From Pseudo-nitzschia pungens (Eukaryota; Bacillariophyta; Bacillariophyceae; Bacillariales; Bacillariaceae), in assembly GCA_037355855.1 (NCBI GenBank), contig CM074762.1:3844001-3908000 (forward strand): 64,000 nt of DNA, read 5' to 3'. Under the pieces are notes generated by a model. That model searched no databases and had not been told where the DNA came from. It saw nothing but the letters and a program-made list of their open reading frames with translations. A program made the translations under genes and the position numbers. This document shows positions 56,145-64,000 of the stretch, piece after piece. How positions within the stretch are numbered: position 1 is the first letter of the stretch; each line of letters starts with the position of its first letter.

Positions 56145-59100
56145 ATGCCCATCGCCAACGGCTTTTTAGCGCTCGACGACTGCGAAGTCTACCTTGCATC
56201 ATCATCATCATCATCATCATCATCAATATCCCACCACCGAAGTAGCACCACCACCACCACCACCACCACTGAACAAACCGAAACAGGAACAGAAGACAAT
56301 CTCTGGTTCGATGTCGAAATTCCTGGTTCTCGGAACACTGCGAAGAAGAATGACGATCCGAATGGAGTTGCTCCAAATGTCAATGAAAGTGCTGCCAACC
56401 AAGAAAAAAACAAAGACAACGACAATGACAATGGCAACGTGGGGCAAGGCGATAATGGAAACCGGTGCCCCTGGTGCCATTTGGTTCTCGAACTACGGAC
56501 AGATTCAAATGCAGATGCAGATGCGGAGGCATCGTCCGGAAAAACCATTGGGGGGCGGATATTGAAATTGGTGACAACAACCGGAATGGTTTCGTCGAGT
56601 AGTGACGACGATGCGAATGGCGAGAGACACTCCGGGACCAATGGAAGAACGAGACACGATGATGATTTTCATGCTCGTGCTTATGCGCATGCTCTCCGAT
56701 ACGATGGCACCATCCAGGACACGAAATGCAATCGCTGCAACGGCAACGGCAGTGGCAATGGAAATGGCACTGGTGATGCTCATGGTGATAGACTCCACAA
56801 CCGCGGTCGGCAGCACCAACGCCAACGCCAGCGATCGGATGCCGCTCTCATGATGGGATTGGCCCTTGCGGCACAGGATTACGACCACATTGCTATTCAA
56901 TCCATCAAGGTTGGTCTTTACAAACACCATGACAACAAATACAACAACAACAACAACAACAACAACAACAGAAAGGGTTCTGGTACATTTGATTCTAGCG
57001 CACGCCACAACGAGGACAGCAAACACGGATACCGGTACTGGAGCAACCAACGAGCGTGTCTCTTGATTTCCTTTGCTTGTCGCGAGATCGTTGGCTCGCC
57101 ACTAGGACGAAAACAAACACGAAGACGACAATCATCGTCATCGTCATTTTCACCGTTTCGACTCGGACCGACGTGTTCGAGTCAACCGCCGCGCAGGTTC
57201 TTGACCGAGGATTCGAAAAAGGCGTTGCCTCCTGCGACACAACTGGTCTTGTCGATCATGAGCAGTGACTGGAGGGAGTACGATGCCAAGATTGCGGGTC
57301 TGTCGTTTGGTGAGTGGAACAACAACCAAGTCAACCACCACGACAACTACGACACCCACCAAAGCGGCGACAAGGCTGACACGAAATCCATGCGGATGAG
57401 CAGTACCAATAGCCACGTCCGGAACTATCGGCACCGGACACCGGTCGTCTCGTTCTTTCCTTCGAGGATGAATCTAGAAGACGTCTTTCAGCGAATCGGT
57501 GGTGTTTCCTCCTCGTCGCTACCGCTATCCGATCCGGAGGACGTCTGTAGTTTCGTACCTCCACGAGACCAAGCCCCGTCACAACCCGCACAGATGATCG
57601 AAACGTGCGGCGGCAACGACAGCAACACCGACAGCAAATGCCGTGCAAATAATAATAATAGTAGCAGTAGCAGTGAAAAGCGCCACCAGGCAAAAAACGG
57701 TTGAGAACGTTAACCCGATCAGCAACACTCAATCAGCGGGACGACCACCACGAGGAATAACAACAACGACAACATCAACATCAACAGCAATAGCAACGAG
57801 AACAATAACACTCCACGACGTGCCGGCAGACATTCTATGCCATCGCATCGGCAGGTACCTGCGTGCCAAATCTCTCGATGCCCTTCGGTGCACCTGCAAA
57901 CATCTCCATTGGACACTGCGATCGGTCGTTCCCGGACTCGTCTTGAACCTGTATTCCCACCAGATCAAGTCGCTGATGTGGATGCGGGGACGGGAGACAA
58001 AACAAATCACCGAAGACGGCCTCTTGGTGACAAAGCAGACCAACCAACAACAACAACAACAATGGATCCATCAAGAACAAGAACAAGAACAACTACGACG
58101 ACAATGGAAGCAACGAAATAACCACCACAAACGTCGGTCTCCAAGGATCGTCGACCAGAGAAAAAAGGAGGGTGACGTTCACAGAGCGGCGACGGGGGGA
58201 GGTACGGTTCTCTTGTGTGAAAGACGCAGGCAATGTCATCCAGAAGAAGAAGAAGCAAACGATCCCAACAACAGCAATAACCAACACCAACAACAACACC
58301 ATGCAGACAAAAGTGCGGTACCTGTTCGGATTTCCCAGTTGGATTTTTGCGAAGTGATCCATCGTGACATTAGCAGCAGCAGCAGCAGCAACAACAACAA
58401 CTCAAGCAGTAATCGTACTCGTACCGAGGACCCGCTGTCTCGAAAAGTAGCACGGGGTGGGCTTCTTTGTGATGATCCAGGTCTCGGTGCGTTCCTATCT
58501 GAGCTTTTGGCACGACTCTTCTGTTTGTTGCTGCATTATAGTGCCTATCCCTTGGTTGTTTGGTCATTTGTGTCGATGCATCCATGCTATGGAGTCTCAC
58601 TTTTGCTCAGCGAACTCGTTTGACGCTCTCTGTTTTCGGCCGACGTTTTATTCGCAGGGAAGACAATAACGGTCATATCGCTCATATTGCAAACCATGGG
58701 GCTCACAACCGAAAAAGATATCGACGAAGACAAAGACGCAACAGTTGGGGTTCCAACAGAGAAATCAAAATCGTATGTGGAACGAGTGGAATCACAACGT
58801 CAGAACACAGCAAAGGAAAAGTGCAATGATGATGATGATGATGGTGACCACGATCATGATGAAACGACTTTGGGTCAACCGAAACCCGAAAACACTTTAT
58901 CCTCCAGCGAAGAACGAATTTTCTATGAATATTGGAGGGAGCAAATCATTCCCGAGTTTCGTTGTAAAGCCCTGACGAAGTTATTTTCCACATTCTTGCG
59001 CAGCAGTCGTGATGTCAACTTGTTTTTTGACAATTACTGGCTCAAGGTGTTACAAGCAAAGGCGATAGATGCACCCTCCTACCCTCTCTCTCTGAAAGAT

Positions 59101-61873
59101 ATAAGGCGTCGCCTTGACAAGTACGATGCACTACAAGGATTCGTTTCCTGATGTGGAAGCCTGTTTCCAGAGTGCAATATCAAGCAACCTTGCTTCTGAC
59201 ACGATACGCGAGGCCGCCCAGAGATTGTTGGACAGTATTCCGAATCCAAATTGTTGAGTTCAAAAAAAGCCAGATTGAAGTCGCAATCAAGTCGTTCTCC
59301 CGAGCCTCGGCAAAACCCGACTCGATCGTAGCAGCCTTGGTGGAAAAGACGAACTCCGAGAAACTCAGAAGTGCCCTTGTACCATCATTGGCGACTCTAC
59401 TCGTTGTCCCTGCCGTGCTTGTGGACCATTGGATGGTGAGTTTCGTCGAATCGTTCGGATTTTCAAACCGTAATTTTGGTTTTGCTCTCGGGACTCACCC
59501 GTTTACTTCGTTTCCCTTCTCAAAAGGAGCAACTAAAAGTTAACGTTGATGTTGCATACTGCACGACTAGAATCCCTTTGGTTTTCGAGTTTACGGGAAG
59601 CAACAAAACAGAACTCAGAATAGAAGAGACCTATGGCAAAATGCCGAGTGAAGAAGTCTCACTTTCCTTTCATCTTCGTTGATAGAACGGCTACAAAAAA
59701 GTTACCATCCCCATCATTCCTTGCAATTTTCAGAATTGTTATCACCACCAACAACCGATTCTCTGCTGAGTGGAAAAACGGGTCTTTTGAAGATGAGATG
59801 AGGAGGAATCGGAACCAAGATACTCGAGGTAACGGGTACAGTAGATGGACCGACTTCCGAGAAGATTTGGCTTCTTCTGAAGAGGCCTGTCCTTTGTTGA
59901 AGGTCAATTGGCTTCGTATGATTGTGGATGAAGGTCACAGCATGGGTAGAGGTAAAGACAACTCTTCCATTTCCTTTGCATCTTGGATCAATTCCGAGAG
60001 GCGATGGGCAATGACAGGTACACCCACACCACAAACTTCAACGCAATCAGGGCTTGCGAACGTGTTCAATTTGATGCAATATCTTCAACACGAATTCTTC
60101 ACCCGTAGATATGATGGGGACACCGTTTGGAATCAGTTGATCGTTCGAAGTTGGAATCGCGGTTTTGTTTCGGCTTTTTTTCGACTGCGCTCGCTTTTGT
60201 CTCTACTAATGATCCGACATGTCAAGAGCGATATCTCGGAGTTGCCTCTCCCAGTATTCAGTATCAACACTCTCTCAATGGGGTACGAGGAAGTGTCGAC
60301 GTACAATACTCTGGTTTGTGCGATCCAATCGAATCTTGTGATTACCTCGATGAAAGGTAAGACTTCTGGTGCTCAGGACTCTCTGCTTCACAAATCACAA
60401 ACAAGGCATGCACGTGAAGCGATAAGCAATCTCCGTCTGGTTTGTGCCGGTGGAACTCAGGTACGCCCGACTCTCAGTGACGAATACTGGACCGAATTTC
60501 ATCAAGACTTTGATAATTTGAACACGGATCCCGTCCATCGAAAAAGAATTCGAGACTTTATCTCGCGAGCAACAAGTGGTCAGCATTCGCGATGTGACTG
60601 CTGTGGCGTAATGTTGAGTACACTCCTGGTGTTTCCCTGCGGTCACCTTGTGTGCACCGAGTGCGTCGATAGCGACACAACATCGTGTCTGGTGTGCGAT
60701 GAAGCATTCGACGTCGATGCCTTTCAACGGTTGCAGCCTGGATTCAAATACGATTGGCTGCACAACGTTGAAGAAGAAACGAAACACCACCACCCGGGCA
60801 ATGGCGACGACGGCAAAACGGACGACGGCAACGACGCTTTGGTTCTGCCCGGAGGTCACGGTGTATTAGTGCCACACAACCAACGCCAGCGCCGAGCTCG
60901 CAGTCGTACATTTGGGGACGGGCACACGTGCGAGTACGATCCAAAAAGTCCCGATGGGAAGTGTGTATTGTGCTTCACCGAGCACGAACCGTGTTATCTG
61001 GCAGGCGAACGACGCTGCGGGGTGTGCTACAGAACGGCGCAAAACTGCCCGAAAAGTGAGTCCAAAATCACGCACATTGTCGAAAAGCTTCTTCGATTGT
61101 ACGATTGCCAAAAGGAAGCCGAGAGATCTGCCAGGAACCATAGAAAGCATTCGCACGGCGAAGCCGCACCGGCACGCCGAACTCCAAAGGTGATAATCTT
61201 CTCTCAGTTCCGCAAGGTTCTCAACATAACCGGGGACAGACTGCTTCGAAGGTTCGGGTCGGGCTGCATTGCCGAGTATTGGGGAAAGTATCGAAAGAGG
61301 GAACTGAACAAATTCGTGAGGGACGACAAGTGCTTGTGCATGCTCCTGGGCAAGGATGGCAGCGAGGGTCTGGACCTGAGTTTCGTCACCCACATTGTTT
61401 TTCTGGAACAGGTCTGGGACAAATCCCTCGAGAACCAGGTGGTGGCCCGCGCCTGGAGAATGGGAGCGAGGGGATCCGTAGACGTCGAGACCCTCGTTGC
61501 CGAAAACTCGATCGAGGAGACCATGTTTCTCCTCGAGCAGCAGCAGCATCAGCAGCAGCAGCAACAACCGGACCGGGAATCGGACGACGGTTCTTCCTCG
61601 GGTTCGATCGGCGCGCAGCGATTCCGGGCGACGGCCAGGGACCAGAGGAGTTCCGAATACCAACGAGCGAAAGTGCATTACTTGTTGAACGGCTTGAAGC
61701 TCATCGCGGATGCGAGCGCGAGCGCTCTCGGCCTCGTTGGCAACGAGGGGAAACCCGATGGCTCGTCGAACGCCGAATCGAGCTCGAAAAAACGGCGGCA
61801 CCGTTCCGGGAGCGCGGGCCTCGTGCCGATGGGCGGGGCGAAGAAACGTCGTCGCGTTCGATTTCGAACGTGA
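56145..61873 (+). CDS. F-box - SNF2 helicase - RING protein (frame broken four times)
   Basis: A large Snf2-family ATPase resembling the plant F-box/SNF2/RING protein At3g54460. A long Asn/Ser/Asp-rich leader is followed by an F-box (LHDVPADILCHRIGRYLRAK, LDALRCTCKHLHW), then LVLNLYSHQIKSLMWM and the ATPase: Walker A DDPGLG/KTITVISL across an intron at 58487-58657; NWLRMIVDEGHSMG; RRWAMTGTPTPQ; a RING finger (CDCCGVMLSTLLVFPCGHLV, CTECVD, CLVC); and helicase C (KVIIFSQFRKVLN, GSEGLDLSFVTHIVFLEQVWD, VVARAWRMGARG). A second intron is 59436-59526. A bromodomain-like helical stretch (YPLSLKDIRRRLDKYDA) interrupts the ATPase. Apparent one-base insertions are at A6 57692-57697, near 59131, AAA 59247-59249 and TTT 59668-59670. 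A role in chromatin remodelling with ubiquitin ligation is inferred from domains. Confidence 0.8.
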
Positions 61874-62342
61874 GAGTGGGGAATAATAATACTAACTTAC
61901 TGCGCGTACGAGTAACTTACTGCGAATCGATGGTGTGACTCCGTACGATTATTGTATTGATGAAAATGGATGGAGATCGTTGCAAAACAGTTCCCAAGTT
62001 GTTCCCGTGCGTGGAACTATTTGGGTGGTTGGTTCGTGTTTTCTTTCGAACACAAAAGAGATTTATGAGGCTTTGCATTGTGCTCGTGCTACGTGATCCG
62101 ACGTTGGATGCCACGGAAAAGAGAAACCCTACGATTATCGATGGATGAAACCATATCTAACTATATCACATGTTACACTCCTACCAAACCAAACCTAGTC
62201 GCCATTCCTGCTGCGTGGCCCACGGAGCATGTCCTTTTCGTTTGTTAAACTCTCTGCGATCGGCCGACCTAATTCTTTCACGCACGACGTGACCGTGACA
62301 GCCAAACACAAGATCCATCAACTCGCACACTTTCCATTTTCC
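61874..62342. other. Convergent 3' intergenic region
   Basis: About 470 bases between convergent stop codons. CGTACGAGTAACTTACTGCG occurs near 61903-61922. No gene was seen. Confidence 0.5.
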
Positions 62343-63804
62343 TCAGACCGTTCTTCCGTGGATCCAGCTGAAGGCAACCTTAGGGTCTTCTTCGTTGACC
62401 TTCTTCTTTCGGTTCATCGATCGTTCCGCCAACTTTCTGTATCTGGCGGGCAACTTGCAAATGTAATCGCGCTCCTTCTCGGCTTCGGCAGAGAGGCCCT
62501 CGAGGTTCTCGAGATCCCATCTCTTCACCAGGTGTCCAATAATGTCGGCGTAATCAATGGCGGTGTAGACACCGAGCTTCTGCGCAACGGCAGAGAAGTT
62601 TTCGTACAGGTTGGAATCGACACCATCCGTCATGAGCTCGGCAGGCATGACAATTTGACCACGCATCATGTCCCCGAATGTCATGATGAGGCCATCGGGA
62701 TCTCTCTTGAGAATTTCTTCGCTAAAGGTTTGGTAGGCCTTCTCGTGACGGGCCTCGTCTCCGGCAATCTTCGCACAGATTCTACGCAGATTGGTGTCTC
62801 CAGACTCTCCGGCTAATCGGCCAACGTTGGCATGGGAGACTTTGGTTGCTCGCTCCTGGAAGGATGTGTAGACGAAACCTCTGTAGGGATCTTTTTGGGC
62901 ATCCGGGTTGAAACCGCTCGTGATCAAGTGTTGGATGGTGACCTCAATGGCACGCATGTCGCACTTTCCGGAAAGGTAGAGGTATTTGTTGAGAAGATCT
63001 CCGTGTCTGTTCTCCTCGGAAGTCCATCCACGGCTCCACTTCGCCCAGGGTGTATCGGAGTCTCCGGTGGGATCGTCGCAACCTTCAAAGGTGTTCAGCA
63101 ATGTCTGGTAGGTGGGAAGGGCCTCTTCCGTCACCATGTCTCCTACAAGAACGACCATGACCTCGTCGGGGAGTTCCTGCGCCATCTCTCTCAATTCCTT
63201 GACTTCGTCTTCCCAGCCTTCCTTGGCGAGATCGGGAAGAAAGTCCTGGGGCTGCCACGATGCCTCGCCCGTTTCCAAGAGCTGATGAAAATTCCGGATC
63301 GGATCGAAAACAGAAACGATGCATCACCGAGAGACACGCATTTAAAAAAAAATGACGGATTCAAACAATGGTTCAGAAAGTGCGTCCTCAAACACGGTCA
63401 CAACAACCCGAGTCCACGAATGATATGATGCAAAACACAAACAGGCCTCGACTCAAACACTCCCGCTGTGCTAACGAAAAGGTTCCGTTGACACTCCGAC
63501 TTACGATCTCGTCCACCATGGCATTGGCAATGGGTGCAATGTCCTCGATCACCTCGACGTGCTTCGGGTACAAGAACTCATTGGTCTGGAGACGCTTGTA
63601 CATGGCGTCCTTCTCAAAGTCGGCCCCGACAATGTCGTCCGCTTCCTTCTTGGTCACGGTCGATGGATCCACGGCAACGTTCAATTGCATCGTCGCCCGA
63701 CCGAACGATGGCTGCGCCTGAAAGGCAAAGATCTTGGCGATCGTGCAGAGTCCCAACAGGACCCGCATGAAATAGCTCGAATCGTATTGCTGAGTTTTCG
63801 TCAT
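62343..63804 (-). CDS. FAB2: Plastid stearoyl-ACP delta-9 desaturase
   Basis: A soluble di-iron acyl-ACP desaturase of the plastid stroma that makes oleoyl-ACP from stearoyl-ACP using ferredoxin and O2. Exon 1 is 63804-63505 and exon 2 is 63281-62343; the 223-nt intron (GTAAGT...CATCAG) joins AMVDEI to [17 protein letters not shown]. The signal peptide ([13 protein letters not shown]) ends at [10 protein letters not shown], a plastid cleavage motif. Iron ligands are visible in [19 protein letters not shown] and [10 protein letters not shown], the two E/D-E-x-R-H motifs of the family. Length (about 412 residues) is normal. An alternative name is acyl-ACP desaturase; chain-length preference is not readable by eye. 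Confidence 0.93.
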
Positions 63805-63856
63805 TGTTTCGGTATCGTATCAATGGAATTGCGTCACTGATTTGAATGAATCGGGT

Positions 63857-63880
63857 GGATGGATAGATAGATAGATAGAT
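63857..63880. repeat. GATA tetranucleotide repeat
   Basis: GGATGGATAGATAGATAGAT and one more unit, about 55 bases upstream of the desaturase ATG on the minus strand, within its promoter or leader. Confidence 0.8.
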
Positions 63881-64000
63881 CTACGGTATCGGAAAGAACA
63901 ATGGAGAGACTAGGGATCCTACACAGTAAACACTGATTGAGAGCACGTCCGATGGGGCTTCGTGTATCGAAAATAATGATATGTCCTGCGAGAAAGGATT

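Noticed and set aside
59633..59760. An intron ending TTTTCAG at about 59733 in the SNF2 gene
   Set aside because: The sequence before it (KKLPSPSFLAIF) reads as conserved SNF2 protein continuing into IVITTNNRF, so a one-base frame break fits better.
60866..61801. 311-codon minus-strand frame opposite the SNF2 helicase C region
   Set aside because: Antisense to conserved helicase motifs; no similarity of its own.

Overview
The window is a stretch of nuclear DNA from a photosynthetic stramenopile, most likely a diatom. Genes lie on both strands about 3 kb apart and carry a few short GT-AG introns (about 90-330 nt). Several predicted proteins start with a signal peptide that runs into an Ala/Ser-Phe transition (TTAF, AVAAF, SSFSAP, SGFVP, IFAFQA), the bipartite targeting signature of complex red-lineage plastids. 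Neighbours are unrelated housekeeping genes, as expected of a eukaryotic chromosome; there are no operons. I saw no rRNA, tRNA or CRISPR array. The species cannot be named from the sequence alone.

Layout. 1-7 kb: the start of an acidic low-complexity gene and a large ArfGAP-DENN-IQ gene, both minus strand. 7.6-10.6 kb: two convergent genes for predicted thylakoid-lumen proteins (one unknown, one PDZ-FKBP). 11.4-17.7 kb: a tRNA-guanine transglycosylase with plastid-type presequence, a type II membrane glycosyltransferase and the splicing factor PRP4. 18-25.6 kb: meiotic MSH5 converging on an organelle-type topoisomerase II. 26-31.4 kb: an aldo/keto reductase and an ACC-synthase-like enzyme. 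31.5-38.5 kb: a plastid fibrillin with EF-hand-like repeats, a tubulin-tyrosine-ligase-like protein and a plastid FAD amine oxidase/desaturase-like enzyme. 39.7-45.7 kb: an F-box/cytochrome b5 protein, a small membrane protein and ORC2. 45.9-47.3 kb: a deleted copia-type LTR retrotransposon with intact 5-bp target duplication. 48-55.4 kb: an FAD oxidoreductase, an SGNH-like membrane protein and an apparent eukaryotic LarC. 56-63.8 kb: an F-box/SNF2/RING helicase and plastid stearoyl-ACP desaturase.

Two patterns cut across genes. First, a 10-bp motif (GTAAGGTTAC, either orientation) recurs in the spaces between genes, often within a few hundred bases of a start codon and twice as palindromes; I did not notice it inside coding sequence. 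Second, about fifteen single-base frame breaks interrupt otherwise well-conserved proteins, mostly at short homopolymers, including one in the presumably essential PRP4. Assembly indels are the simplest explanation, but each is recorded because programmed frameshifting or gene decay would look the same from one sequence.

Exon borders were placed by hand from splice sites and protein family conservation. Start codons are the first plausible ATG in frame.
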